A stretch of DNA of 64,000 bases from Megaleporinus macrocephalus. Taxonomy: Eukaryota; Chordata; Actinopteri; Characiformes; Anostomidae. The position numbers and the translations under genes are program-made. This document shows positions 24,931-36,650 of the stretch, in pieces (positions within the stretch are counted from its first letter, which is position 1; every line of letters begins with the position of its first letter). The stretch lies in NCBI GenBank assembly GCA_021613375.1, contig CM038709.1, forward strand, positions 36,364,428 through 36,428,427. Reading direction: 5' to 3'. The notes below the pieces were generated by a model. The model ran no database searches, was not told where the DNA came from, and saw only the letters and a program-made list of their open reading frames with translations.

Positions 24931-25743
24931 AAGGCTATTTAATACAGGTTCCCTACAAAAACAAATTTTATATGAATTTTTTACTCAATATATGGAAATG
25001 CAGACACTACAGTAAAGCTAAATCATTACATGACTATACGACTAACACATATTTAATCTATTACATCATTTTTAAATATGTGACACTTTGCAACAAATAA
25101 GGTGGATGCTAATGATCACACCAAACTGAATTAATGATATCCATCAACACTGTTTCACATGGGCGCACCTGCATTTTGCTCATAACTGTCCACAGTCACG
25201 TCCAGTTGGTGTTTCCCAGAGCAGAACGCTCCTGCAAGGCCCATTTGTGTATTCTGCCCAGCGTCAAGCACTTCATCATTTAGCACGGTGCTCTTTGTCA
25301 TCTCCGCTAGCTGACAGCCTGTCAGAGGCAGCTGTTACTGGACAACTTGAGTCATGAGAGCCACTGTACTAGTACTCAAAGGGCAAAGATAAGCATGGGA
25401 TGGGCGTTTGGCGACACTCTGGAATGAGCGGGATGAGATGGAGGTGGGACTGATATTTTATCATTGGCCTGCGGTGAAGAACAGGGTGGAGAGTAAGAGC
25501 CAGGCAGGAGACAAGGTGAATGCTAAGAGCTGCTTTGGCTGTGAAAGCTAGACATTTTATTAACTTAAACAGTTTTCCTGGCATTTTATTACCTTGACTT
25601 TTGCACCTGGTGATTTTAGCCCATTTTAAAGACCCTGTCCACATGTCTTCAGATGTTTACATTTATATTTAATGGTAAAGATATATCAGAAAAAAATGAG
25701 TTTGCCAGTGTTATATTTGAATAATATATATAAATTCATTCAA
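24931..25743. other. Intergenic, possible regulatory patch
   Basis: No coding or repeat signal. A GC-richer patch at about 25,150-25,350 may be regulatory, by texture only. Confidence 0.35.
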
Positions 25744-26210
25744 TATACAAACTGTGTTCCAGAAACATTGGGACAATCAATAAAATGCAAATGAAAACAG
25801 AACACAGTGATTTATAAATCTAACTTTGACACAATATTCAATGATCAACTTGCAACACATTCCAAAAAAGTGCTAGGAACATTGTGAAATGTTGGGTTGG
25901 ATATAATGAGCATCCAGTATCCATTATGAGTGAGTTTGTTTGAAGAAACTTCCCACAGCTACATCTACAAAAGCAGTGTACAGATATCAACAGATTGATA
26001 CAGAGTGTTGCCAGCAATTGTAATTAGGAATAGGATATTAGTGAATAACCTGCACATCTGTGAGTGCAAGTGCTGGACTGACCAGCCTGCCTGCAGTCCA
26101 GAAGTGTCACCCACTGAAACTGTGTGACTTATTAAGCTCAAAATATGAGGTCTGAAGTCTTGTATACCGGTCTTGTATAATTTGTATATTCAAATCTGGT
26201 CCTAGAAAAA
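25744..26210. mobile_element. Tc1/mariner-like non-autonomous fragment
   Basis: Begins at a TA with caaactgtgttccagaaaca and ttgggacaatcaataaaatg, then a caaatgaaaacagaacacag block, resembling the ends of the same broad teleost family as the neighbour at 26,218. The right end is not clear, so the boundary is provisional. Confidence 0.45.
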
Positions 26211-26217
26211 TTAAAGG

Positions 26218-27251
26218 TACAACTCCAATTCTAAAACAGTTGGAAAGCTGTGTAAAATGTAAATAAATGTAAATAAAAAATTAAAACAATGATTTGCAAA
26301 TCTCACAGTCCCATATTTTATTCACAATAGAACATAGAACACATCAAATGTTGAAAGAGACCGTTTTCCAGTTTTATGAAAATAATTATCTTATTTAAAA
26401 CTTGGCGGCAACAACACATCTCAGAAAGTTGGGAGGGGCAACAAAAGGCTGTAAAAGAAAGTGGTACTGATAAAAAAAACGGCTGGAAGAGCAATTTGCA
26501 ACTCACATGACAGGGTATAAAAGGAGCATTCTAGAAAGGCAGAGTCTCTCAGAAGCAAAGATGGGCAGAGGTTCACCAATCTGCAAAAACCTGCATCTAA
26601 AAATTGCGCATGTAAAATTGAATTTAAAATGGGATTGAGGCAAAACTGAACACTGTTCAGACAGCATGTCCTGCAAACTCCCATGCAAACAATTTCTCTT
26701 TTAGGGAAGGCCTTGTATATTTTAGTTAAACCACATCCTGCATCCATCACAATAGCATGGCTTCACTGAAGAAGCATCCAGGTGCTGAACTGACCTACCA
26801 GCACTCCAGACCTTCACCAATAGAAAATGTTTGGTGCATAATGAAACTAAAAATCCAGCAAAGAAAGACCCAGAACTGTTAAACAGCTAGAATCCTACAT
26901 CAGACAAGAATGGGACAACATTCTTCTCCCAAAACTCCAGCAATTGGTGTCGTTGATGAAGTTTACGGACGTTGTTAAAAGAAGAGGAGATGCTACACAA
27001 TGGTGGACATGGACCTGTCCCAAGTTTTTTGTGATGCTTTACTGCCATCAAGTTCTAAATGAGTTTTTCATGGAATGGTAAAATGTCTCACTTTCAACAT
27101 CTAATATGTATTCTATGTTCTATTGTGAGTACAATACAGGTCTATGGGACTTAAATATCATTGCAATCTGTAAAAATCATCTGCAAAAGTTTTTAGTTAC
27201 ATTCATTACAATTTTACACAGCATCCCAACTTTTTTGGAACTGGGTTGGTA
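26218..27251 (+). mobile_element. Tc1/mariner-like element with long inverted ends
   Basis: 1,034 bases, bounded by TA on both sides. The left end tacaactccaattctaaaac (then agttgg) is the imperfect complement of the right end ttttttggaactgggttggt followed by a. Inverted similarity continues inwards for about 150 bases on each side, including the acaatagaacatagaacaca block and its complement at about 27,113-27,132. The interior contains a degenerate transposase C-terminus around 26,945-27,030 (LVSLMKFTDVVKRRGDATQWW in a short frame) and an upstream block with stops. It is probably an internally deleted, inactive copy. Confidence 0.75.
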
Positions 27252-27499
27252 GAACATCAAATATTGTGCACCATTTTCTATTTAATACCGGTCATACAGA
27301 ATTTACTAATCGCTGCTTTCTGCTTTCTGTATCAGCATTTAACACTGTCTCAACTTTTTAGACTGCATTTTTAGGCTGCTGTTCGTAACTGTGTGGACAC
27401 TAGGTTAAGGAGCTAGCTATCACGGTCATGTAAACAGACTTAATTGCTTACAGTAGGATCCTGTAGCTAGTGGCAAACAGCGAACAATGTGATGTCTTA
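27252..27499. other. Intergenic, no feature seen
   Basis: Short AT-rich gap between two transposon relics. Confidence 0.4.
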
Positions 27500-28030
27500 T
27501 ATTTCTTTCCTTAATTGCTGCTTTCGCTTCAGCATATTCAGGCAGCTTTTTTTTTTAGCAGATCACGTCATGGCCCAGGTGTCCCCTTTTTTCCTGAAAC
27601 TTAAACCAAATCTTTTTTTATTCTGCAAAGTTCTTTCAAGCACATCCTCCTTCATTCTGCAGTTTGTGAACAAGACCACAATTGATCTGTCTGGAGGTTT
27701 GTTCAGGCGAACACCGAGTAACCTTTCTTGATATTTAGAGTAAAGTTCCAAGCTTTTGTTAGCAGCTCCTCAATATAAGTAATCACTGATGTTGTGCTTT
27801 CTTTACCTCCTTTTTCTTAACCCCATATATTCTAATGTTGTTGCGCTGTAAACGTCCCTCCATGTCACTTTAGTCTCAAATTACATCTGTAGCTTTACCA
27901 AAAGAACAAATTCTCTGATGACTCGCTTGAAATCTGCTGCTTTTATTCTTTTGTTGATTTTATTAATATCATCTTTTGCCTGTCATCCTCCATATTGTTT
28001 CCAGCGTGTAGCAGTTGACTTTCCTCTTCT
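27500..28030 (-). pseudogene. L1-like ORF1 (RNA-binding protein) fragment
   Basis: The minus strand reads, with frameshifts, a RNNIRIYGVK segment (about 27,820-27,850), a SVITYIEELLTKAW segment, then PPDRSIVVLFTNCRMKEDVL (about 27,640-27,700). The Arg-Asn-Asn-hydrophobic-Arg-Ile-x-Gly start and the later PP-R-x-(I/V)VV-F-x(4)-KE pattern match the RRM-like and C-terminal parts of L1-type ORF1 proteins, which bind the element RNA. Frames change at least once between the two parts. No reverse transcriptase lies downstream, so this is a dead fragment. Confidence 0.55.
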
Positions 28031-28319
28031 TCATAGCATGAGCATATACATTATCAGCTTTATCCCAACATGATAAGAATGAATGTAGCATGAGTCAAGA
28101 TAGCACAGTGTATGCCAGGCTTAATACATACAGGACGGGCTTGTTAATGAGCTCACTGCATGGACTGTGTGAAAACAAATGGAGCATCTATGATATGGGA
28201 GAAGCTGTGGGAAACAGAAACAAACAGTAACCAAATAAAAAAGTGATTCCTCAGTTTACAGCACTTTTGGGTTGCCTGCAATTCATATCACATTACAATC
28301 AGATCTAAGAACCAAAACA
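28031..28319. other. Intergenic, no feature seen
   Basis: No coding, RNA or repeat signal. Confidence 0.4.
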
Positions 28320-28560
28320 GTTCAGCTCTCTAAACACGGCCTCCAGCCCTCCGCCGGGACTATATTTACCGCGGGGCAACTAATTTGTCACTGCTGACAC
28401 ACAAAGGCCACAGCGGAGACAGCCGTAATCCTAATCGATGGGCTCGGGAGTTGCCCAGACCAATACATCCCTCTCAGTCGCCTCCACGCCGTGAAATTAC
28501 TTCCCCACAGCTTCCTCTCTCGTCCGGTTCAGGAAAGGCATGAGACTTCCGAAAAGAGAG
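28320..28560. promoter_or_regulatory. Candidate conserved non-coding block 8
   Basis: CpG-retaining, repeat-free block with a paired Otx/bicoid-type cgtaatcctaatcgatggg (about 28,423-28,441). No protein-like frame. Confidence 0.28.
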
Positions 28561-29139
28561 GGGAGAGCAGCATTAGTGAGGTCCTGGAAAAGCATAAAGC
28601 CAGTCAGCTTACATTAATTAATTAATACTAATGTTGCTTTCAGTGAATGTAATCCAGTTGTAAGTTGCATGCATCTTGTCTGAGGGGAAGCCAATTAAAT
28701 GGGGATATAACATTTATTAAACTGCATTTTTAGGGTGCTGTAAAATGTTTAACTGTTTTTTAATTGTCATAGCTGAATAAGGAGTTCAGTTCATAGAACA
28801 GACATACAGTGAACCTAAAACAACCTAAAACTTCGGATACGAATCCTGTACAGGGACGGTAAAATGGGTCGATTCCAAAATCCTAAACTGTAACATAACA
28901 GATTCATTAATATTTGCACCCCCAACATTTACATACAACCATGTATGCGGAGAAATCTGCTATTCCAGACCCAAGGAAGCAAACTGTCAGTGATACATCG
29001 TTAATGTTTATCTTTAAAAAAGGCTAAAATTGCTTCCTATTCAGCAGCTTCTTAGCTAAATGTTTCATTGCACCTAAAATGCTGTGGCTTGTACAGGATG
29101 TAACTGTGACTGAAAATCTAAAAGTAAAATGGGATCTTA
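28561..29139. other. Intergenic, no feature seen
   Basis: AT-rich; ttaattaattaat runs near 28,613. No defined element. Confidence 0.4.
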
Positions 29140-29310
29140 TTCATCTTTAACGAAAGTCTGTACATTTCACTTCGCATAGTCTCTTAAACCTTAAACAATA
29201 TGCAACAGCTCCACTCAGCATTTAACGCTGAAGAGACTGGAACAGTTCCACCTTTATCAGCATCACAACCTTAACAGTAACCTGTAAGTAGCAACCATGC
29301 TAATGTGATT
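29140..29310 (-). repeat. Dispersed repeat family R1, copy D (partial, inverted)
   Basis: The complement contains a tagcatggttgctacttaca and ggttactgttaaggttgtga arrangement followed by a ggtggaactgttcc block, matching 5,660-5,715 in copy B. Only this middle segment of the family is present. Confidence 0.45.
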
Positions 29311-29329
29311 TTAGGAGTTTCATAGTGAG

Positions 29330-29565
29330 TGATCCCACTAGTCAGGGTCACGGGATGGGGGCTGGAGCCATGGTACACCATGGAAACGTCGCCAGTCCAT
29401 TGCATGGCAAACACACACTCACGCACACACCCACACGTACAGGCAATTTGAAGTGACAGATCAACCTAACATACATGACTGTGGGAGGAAACCTGGGGGA
29501 AACCCACTTATGCAAACTCCACACAGAATGGCCCAGACAGGGAATCCAACCCAGATGCTTCAAGT
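29330..29565 (-). repeat. SINE body, inverted copy
   Basis: Complementary to the SINE at 48,444-48,764: it carries the complements of ctccagccccc, the ggtgtaccatggc-type block, gatggactggcgac and the ttcctcccacag block. No intact A and B boxes. Confidence 0.7.
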
Positions 29566-30059
29566 AATCAACATAGCTAACTAAATGGTATGAGGGCAGA
29601 GCTTATTTACACAGTGGTTCATTTTATTTGGTGTATTTCAACATGCTTTTGTGTGGTCATCATGGTGAATTTTTGTAAACCAGCCAATCAGAACAGAGCT
29701 CATCAATTTGTTTATAAGCAAGGCAGATGTCTAAACCTAACATGATGTTTTTGGGTCCTCTTGGGTTCAGACAAATTCTCCAAGATAATGATTTAAATTA
29801 ATCTATTTTATATTAGTCTTAAATACAGAGATCAAAACACAATGAATAGTGGTTATTAACTGTGAAAGATATTATTTATGATTTTATTAGCAATAAAGGG
29901 TTTGTAAAGACATGTAGCCTCTCATTATTCTGATGAGACCTTCTGTAACAGATGACTCTATGATGTCATGAAAATGTTTTAGAGAATTTATTTCACACAA
30001 AGAGTGGGAACCTTTCCTGTTCACCAGGTTATATTTCCAGCATAGCAGCGACACTGACA
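29566..30059. other. Intergenic, no feature seen
   Basis: No coding or repeat signal. A 147-codon minus-strand frame (29,887-30,330) runs into the next block and has no domain. Confidence 0.4.
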
Positions 30060-30320
30060 TGGTGCTATAAGTGCTATGTAAGTGTATGAGGCACACTGCG
30101 AGCAGGTCTCCTCCAGGTGTGGCTTGGCTTCTCCTCAGAAGCAGGAGTTTAATGGGATATCGATTAAATATGAATCGGGAGCACATGTGGAAGCGAGGTG
30201 ATGCACGGTTATTACAAACTACCTCACCCCCAGGGAGCGAGACGCCGATCGATGGTGGATTAATTGCAGTCCCCCAATGGGACTCAAAGAACACATGGAA
30301 AACAGGCCCAGGCTGAAACA
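30060..30320. promoter_or_regulatory. Candidate conserved non-coding block 9
   Basis: Repeat-free block with atcgattaaat, gcacatgtgg (E-box), cgatcgatgg and ggattaattgcag sites in 150 bases, and long accidental open frames on both strands. Enhancer-like by texture. Confidence 0.3.
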
Positions 30321-30734
30321 GCAAAGGCACCCAAACTGAGAGTTAGCTTTTCTGCAATGTCAGTTAACGAAGGCCAGCATCATTTTACCCTTAAATGGTG
30401 AACATATGACTCATTATCTACTTTTATCATTACCTAAACATTACCTACTATCATCATTAATACCACTGCTATCGGAGCAACACCTCATATAATTACAGGT
30501 AAAGAAAGAAACCGTTTTTAACTTTGAATGGACTTAAATGAAATATTTTTTTTTTCAGAATCAATAATTTTGGGTAAATGGAGATTTAAGGTTTTGTTCT
30601 GTAATCAGATAACACAACTGAACAAAAGAGACCACCATGTTATACTATACATATACATGTTTATTAGTAGTTCATTTGAAAGTGAAAAATTTAAGACTGT
30701 AGTCATGAACAGTCAGCATGATTAAGGAGGAATA
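30321..30734. other. Intergenic, no feature seen
   Basis: AT-rich; T-run near 30,547. A 65-codon frame at 30,528-30,725 is not protein-like. Confidence 0.4.
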
Positions 30735-30900
30735 GAGTTAGTTTTTCATTGGCTCAGTCAAAGTCCTGACCTTAATCAACTAGAAATGTTGTGGAGGAAC
30801 CTGAAGCGAGCAGTTAATGTGAGAAAACTCTGGTGTGTACAGATGACAATGCAAAAGTCATCTAAGCTGATGTGAAAGTCAAAAGGTCTTTATTTCCATC
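30735..30900 (+). pseudogene. Tc1-like transposase C-terminal fragment
   Basis: The plus strand reads LSQSPDLNQLEMLWRNLKRA followed by VNVRKLW (about 30,750-30,832). The SPDLN-x2-E-x-LW motif, including the final catalytic acidic residue region of Tc1/mariner enzymes, is clear. Frames stop soon after. A short relic with no visible ends. Confidence 0.75.
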
Positions 30901-31939
30901 TAATGTTTGAAAAAGGAACTGCAGAATCCTGTGACCAAGGGGTCTCGCACAGGGTTGCAGCAATCATTACTTTGCAAAATATTTATATATTTTAAGCCAT
31001 TGATCAGCTCTCAGCAGCGTTAGAGGAAGTTAGCGGAATATTGGCCAATAAATGAGTGCATACCTGGGCTGATACTAATACAAGTCTTTCCGCCTCTAGT
31101 AACCATCATCTACAAACAACACACTTATATATATTAACATATAATAACTGTTTATTTGCTAAACTCCACTGTGTTTAGTGGCCTGATCATGGCAAGCTCA
31201 TGGCAGACTTTATATTATGCTTTTGTTTTTTTGTTCTATTATTATTGAGACTTTTCCAAAGCGACATGAACTGACTTGACTAATCCCTGTTATCCCTGGC
31301 GTTGGTATGACTGATTGGCTGTGTTCCAGCAAGCAGGAGTTTTTGACTAAAGGATCAATTTGTCTTCTGCTTCATCATGTGTGAAGCTGTACATGTTCAA
31401 GAGCAGCTCAAACTGAGCTACAAACTTCAGAGCTATCTGTGATATATTTGCTCTGCCATGCTGCTTGTTAGCTGATCACTAAACAGCAAGTTTAAGGTGG
31501 CTCCTGATTAAGCAGTATTTATTGAGCTAAATGAATACATTTATTGAGACAAACTGGTTTTGGTTTCGTATTCTAAAGCTTCTTGTTTGAAATTCATTCT
31601 ACATTTAGAGCACCAAATCGTAACAGCAGCACCATTTAAGGTGTGGAATGGAAAATTCTAATAGCTTTTTTGGAGCCACTTTTATCAGTTACTGTAAAAT
31701 CTAACCCAGTGGAACATTCTGAACACTGCAGGTTCTATGGATACATCAAATCTATAGCTTATCATCTTCTCTTAGTGGTTTCCAAAGACTGTGGTCTCCT
31801 TATTAATGTGGAAACTGGGAGCAGTTGCGGTGTCCTTGTTGAGGACGACTGGCTGTCGTAGCATTTCTGGACGTTGAATAGAACCTCTTTGTCTTTTGCT
31901 CCTCAGCAAACTGTAAGAGCTAATGTGTATCAGAGATAT
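30901..31939. other. Intergenic, no feature seen
   Basis: AT-rich unique sequence. A 72-codon frame (31,643-31,861) has no domain. Confidence 0.4.
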
Positions 31940-32215
31940 TAAATATGTATGACGTACGGGTAGGCTCAAAGGGGATAAGCCGCCCTGTGGCCACCCAAGC
32001 AAAAATGTCATTTCGCCAGCAAAGATAAGGAATTAGTCAATCCAGACATCACCACGGGGATCTGATAAGCCTTCATCACTCCGTGGCACTTTTCAAACTT
32101 TCCCTTCATACTCAAAAGTTGTTTTTTTTCCTTTTTTAAGGCCTCATCCACTGATGGGCAGAAAATTAGGGAGGACTGACAGAGGAGCAGTGATCTTACA
32201 CACACCAGAGACAAA
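31940..32215. promoter_or_regulatory. Candidate conserved non-coding block 10
   Basis: Repeat-free block with three GATA-type sites (ggataagcc at about 31,973, agataagg at about 32,023 and tgataagcc at about 32,063). Possible enhancer; inference from motif clustering only. Confidence 0.3.
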
Positions 32216-32464
32216 AAGCTCTTGTCCAGAGCAGCACTAGCCCTTTATGATAAAATATGGAAATGCCTGTGTTTAATATTAAAAAAGATGAATAATCTGA
32301 TAAGTGTCAGGGCTGTGACAAGACTAAAGTGGAGTCTGGAAAACGGATACTCGCTGATGGAAAGTTTCCTGAATTCTCAATTATGAATTATGGCCTAGTT
32401 GATGTGGTGTGTCAAATAAAAAAAATCTCTCTCTCTCCCTCTTACTCTCTCTCTTCACACACAT

Positions 32465-32466
<2 letters not shown>

Positions 32467-32541
<75 letters not shown>
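32467..32541. repeat. (TA)37 microsatellite
   Basis: An uninterrupted 75-base TA run preceded by a ctctctccctcttactctct pyrimidine tract. It generates Tyr-Ile artefact frames on both strands. Confidence 0.98.
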
Positions 32542-32543
<2 letters not shown>

Positions 32544-33039
32544 GATTCAGAACTGCCCAGCACATTATTAACACCTGGAAGGAAAAGAAGGATTGTGGTC
32601 AGACAAAGTTGTTATGTTGAATAATGAACATAAAAGCATTTCCATGTGACCAGAACTCACTGGATCGGGACTAAACAGCTGTGTGGGCAGAATAAAACCA
32701 CTTGTTAGTGAAGCTAATTGTAAAAAAAGGCTTCTGTTTGCTAGGGAGCACAAAGATTGGGTGACATTTGTTTTGGAGTGATCCTTTTGAGATAAGTAAA
32801 CACTTAACAGACTCTCAGTAACTTATCAACAGCACATCAATGATGCAGCAGCAGTGAAGCATCTGAATGCACTCAGTAGAATATCAAGAGAGTTTTTAAT
32901 TAACTGTGTAAATAACATTTGTTAGTAATCTGCCAAATTCAGTTGCTTCCACTTTATTTGGAGGATCCAAGTTCATCTTCATGTCCTCAGTAAGCTTTTG
33001 TAGATATGCAGCTGATACCATCCTGTAAGTGAAGTTTAA
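32542..33039. other. Intergenic, no feature seen
   Basis: No recognised coding or repeat signal. Confidence 0.4.
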
Positions 33040-33424
33040 TTAGTTTTGTGTTGAGGTTAGGGTTGGGATTTGGGCCATGGTGAGGGTTAGGATTAGGTTT
33101 TGGGTTCAGGTTAAGATTATATTTTAGATTAGGATCAGAGTTTTAGGATTAGGGCCAAGTTTAGGATTTGGTTTTGAGTTAGGTTTCAGGTTAATGTCAG
33201 AGTTAGAGTTTGGATTAGGACCAGGGCTAACATTTGGTTAAAGTCAGCGCTAGGATATGGGTCAGGGTAAAATTAAGTGTTAGGTTTAGGTATAGTTTAG
33301 GGTCAGGGTTAGGGTTAGGATTATGTTTTGGGTTGAGGGTAAGATTGAGGTTAGGTTTAGAATTAGGGCCAGGGTAAGAGTAGGTTTTGGGTTTAGAAAT
33401 TTAAGGTCAGTGTTGGGGTTAGGA
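33040..33424 (+). repeat. GGTTAG-type degenerate minisatellite, left part
   Basis: Irregular repeats of ggttagggtt, aggattagg, gggtcaggg and ttttgggtt fill the stretch, with a telomere-like gggttagggttagg at about 33,307-33,320. Units are not regular enough for a true telomeric array. It is interrupted by a LINE fragment and resumes at 33,980. Confidence 0.8.
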
Positions 33425-33978
33425 TTTGGACTGAAGAAGGCTCATCTCCCTCCTCCTCCCATCCGCACCGCCTCTGACTGCAAGACCCTTCAGCATATGG
33501 TGAGGACAACTGAGAAGATCATCGGGGTCTCTCTACCATCGATCATAGACTTCTACACCACACGTTGCATCCACAAAGCCACCAGTATTGCGGGCGACCC
33601 CATCCATCCCAGCAGAAGGTAACCGGAGCATCCGTGCCATCACTGCCAGACTCTGCAACAGCTTTGTTGTTCCTCAAGCTATCAGGTTTCTAAACTCACA
33701 GGGACTGATTAAAATAGCTCCTCACACACATACTCTACACTCACACAAACACCTTGTTTGATGTTGTACTTGCACTATCTGGAACATTGCATTGTGTTTA
33801 CACTGTTTACTCCTACTTAGTACTACCTCTGTAAGAGCGTGCTAAATATCTCTACACTTTATTCACTACCCCATGTTCAGTAATGAGTGCTGTGTCGGTG
33901 CTACACTGACCTGTCTGTTTACTGTGTCCAATGTCTGTTTAAATTATTGTATTTATTGTTTATAGTTTAATCAGTAGT
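33425..33978 (+). pseudogene. LINE (Rex1/L2-like) ORF2 C-terminus and 3' UTR fragment
   Basis: The plus strand reads TASDCKTLQHMVRTTEKIIG, VSLPSIIDFYTTRCIHKATS and IAGDPIHPS. After a frame change and a short missing stretch near 33,615 it continues NRSIRAITARLCNSFVVPQA and IRFLNSQ. This is the typical extreme C-terminus of fish Rex1/L2-type LINE proteins, followed by a 3' UTR ending near the attgtatttattgtttatag block. Everything upstream, including the reverse transcriptase core, is lost. It sits inside the GGTTAG minisatellite. Confidence 0.75.
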
Positions 33979-34115
33979 CGGGCCAGGTTGGGGGTCAGGA
34001 TTAGGTTTTGGGTTCTGGCTAAGGTTAGGGTCAGGATTAGGGTCAGGGTAAGGGTCAGAATTGTGTTTTGGGTTAGGGTTAGGATCAGAGGGTTATGGTT
34101 GAGTTATGGGTAAAT
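33979..34115 (+). repeat. GGTTAG-type degenerate minisatellite, right part
   Basis: The same irregular units as 33,040-33,424 (ggttagggtcaggattaggg and ttttgggttagggttagga) continue after the LINE fragment. Confidence 0.75.
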
Positions 34116-34504
34116 GTTTAGTCAGTACATCTTCAATATCTTTACTTTAATGTATTAGTAGATGATTCACATGTTGTAAAAGTTTTACTGATACTTTTTT
34201 ATGAGATTATTAATTACTACAAAGAGCCACTACTAGGTTGTACTGCCTGACATGATAAAGTAAAAAAATCACTGAAATATATATCTAACATAAAACTATC
34301 TAACATAAAAGAGTTACTGAGCATGACACACAGGCTCCTCTTTGTCAGTTTAGGAAGTAAGAACTTAATAAAAGTTTTATTGTGCAATGTGGCTTTCATG
34401 TTAAAGTTATTAAACATAAAATTATATCACATCATTTAATTTAAAACATTTATAAAACTAATTTCCCATTTTTTATCATTTACTTATTTATGCATTTAAA
34501 ATTC
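34116..34504. other. Intergenic, no feature seen
   Basis: AT-rich, with a small local duplication (ctatctaacataaaa) at about 34,298-34,313. Confidence 0.4.
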
Positions 34505-34805
34505 ATTCATTCAGTCAGTCATCTTCTAAGCCGCTTATCCTTATTGTGGGGGTGCTGGCACCTATCCCAGTGCTCATCAGACAGAAGGCAGGAAACAGTC
34601 TGGACAGAGCAGACACACAGACATACACCTTCACACACTCACACCTAGGGGCAATTTAGCATCGCCAACTCACCTGACTGCATGTCTTTGGACTGTGGGA
34701 GGAAACCGGAGCCCTCAGAGAAAACCCATGCAAATGCAGCAAGAACATGCAAACTCCACACAGGCCCACTGACCCCAGGCCCACCTTGCTGTGCGGCGAC
34801 GATAC
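34505..34805 (-). repeat. SINE or RTE-like tail, inverted copy
   Basis: Starts with catcttctaagccgcttatc and a cacctatcccag block (complement of gctgggatagg), then cacacctaggggcaatttag, tgcatgtctttggactgtgg and gaggaaaccgga. These are complements of the same interspersed body as at 48.5 kb and 2.4 kb. Its 69-codon frame is accidental. Confidence 0.75.
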
Positions 34806-35571
34806 TACCTGTACTGAACGTTCCTATAGGAGGATTTTCTAAGCAAATAAACACTTAAACGCATAAAAACCATTTGGCTTTGACATATTTTACATGCAGC
34901 TTTAGGGTAGAAGTATACTTTGTGGATAAATTATAACTTGTTTAAGTACAAACTAGCGATTCTGCCAATATTCCCGTTTTTATTCAGATCAGTCTCACTT
35001 TACTGAAGTCTTTACACTGTTTTATACGTCGTCATGTGTCTATTTGAACTGATCATCACTTTACACATTATAAGATGTAACATGCAATTACAGAATTGTG
35101 AAAATACAGGGGAACATAAGAGAGTAAGTTAGAGTGCAGGCCTCACTGGTATTATGGTATGGATCTTTCTAAAGCATTATATGAATAATCACGTGTTTGT
35201 TATTAAGCATTATAATACTGGTCTCACCCATACTGTTAGGAACAGTTATATCAAAATCACAAAAAAGTGAAACAGTACAGGTATTGAACACTGGTAGTGG
35301 GGTTATTATTATTAGTGTAATTATTATTAACTGAATAACAGGCTGCAAGTAAACTACTGGGTAAAGGAGACACATTAGACAAAGAAGCTGCTGATATTCT
35401 CAGAACAATGCACTGACCACCCCAGAGTCCAGAGCTTTAAATAACTGAATGGTTTTGGAGTTATTTGGATGGTGAGAAGCCAAACTGAAAGCTGTAATAA
35501 AGGTAAAGAATGGACACACTGATATTATACTAGATGTATTATATTATATTATAAGACATCTGTGAAATTTG
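34806..35571. other. Intergenic, no feature seen
   Basis: AT-rich, no recognised element. Confidence 0.4.
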
Positions 35572-35589
35572 TATATATATATATATATA

Positions 35590-35677
<88 letters not shown>
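35572..35677. repeat. (TA)n-(GT)5-(AT)n compound microsatellite
   Basis: An AT run of about 19 bases, (GT)5 at 35,591-35,600, then an AT run of about 77 bases. Probably polymorphic and hard to assemble. Confidence 0.97.
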
Positions 35678-35680
<3 letters not shown>

Positions 35681-36544
35681 AATTATTAAAAATTGAATTA
35701 TTGGCTGAACTGCTGAATGTAAGGACTATTTTTGAAATGTGCTAATACTTTGTCATGGCACTGTAATTAACATCGTTTTCATACCCATGTATAACAGCTT
35801 CTTGTAATGAGTGATGGCGTTGTTCTGCTGCATGAACGGTGTTCCAGGAAGCTGCCACAGTCTGATGTGCTGCACAGATGGCCATTATGGCAACAAGTGA
35901 AGGTGTCCACAGCATGAGAGGAAGTGTGATGAGCAGCAGCTCCGATACTCACACTGCTCGGTCTTCCTGAGAGTGTTTATTTATGTGCAGTAAAACAGTC
36001 TGATGTGGAACATCACCTGGAAAGCACTCCAGCACTGACTAACCTCTAGAAGTCTGCAGTTCTTGTCAGGATTGGGATGTAATGAAATATGTATTTGGAA
36101 ATTAATCTATATTCAGTCCTTACATTTTGTAAAAGCTGTATTCAGAATACAGTTACTGTCTGCATTTTTAGGAGAGAATTTTTAAAACATACATTATTCA
36201 GAAGAAACACCATCAATGCTTGTTTATGAACAATATGAGAAACAATGCATAACACACCAAACACACTTGTTACACTAATTCTAAAGAGGACCTTACTTTA
36301 CAAACAATGGAGTTATTGCGAAAGCCTGAGTAGTGGTGAAGCTGTTATTAAGAGTAGAAATTAAAAGGAATAGCTGAACTAACAATCCTCTACAATCCTA
36401 GTGAATATGCTTGTGGGGGCAGCAGTAGACTAAAGTAGGCTGTGACATAGAAAAAAAAGTTACAAATAATATTTTAAATAATAAAGAATGTTTCATTAAA
36501 TGGACATAAACCGCCAACCAGTAGCAGCAAGAAGACTAAAAATT
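35678..36544. other. Intergenic, no firm feature
   Basis: The segment 35,750-36,070 (ttctgctgcatgaacggtgt, tgatgtggaacatcacctgg) has a texture like an old DNA transposon but no match I can name. Confidence 0.3.
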
Positions 36545-36650
36545 AGAGATGGACCGATCAGCGTTTTTGAGGCCAATTCCGATCGCCGATCACCTTTCAG
36601 CGCGATCGGCCGACAGCCGATACTGATCGAGGGCAGGGCTGTTAGACACA
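36545..36650 (+). mobile_element. hAT-like non-autonomous end fragment
   Basis: The stretch agagatggaccgatcagcgt, tccgatcgccgatcac, cgcgatcggccgacagccga and tactgatcg is the internally palindromic GATCGGC-rich end of a common vertebrate/fish hAT-type repeat. A matching opposite end was not found within the next kilobase. Sequence to about 37,000 may still belong to it. Confidence 0.45.

Noticed and set aside
32329..32624. Tyr-Ile-repeat frames as peptides
   Set aside because: Products of the (TA)n microsatellite; the same applies at 12,567-12,857.
33300..33330. True interstitial telomere array
   Set aside because: Only two or three adjacent TTAGGG-like units; the rest is irregular GGTTAG/GGGTCAG text.
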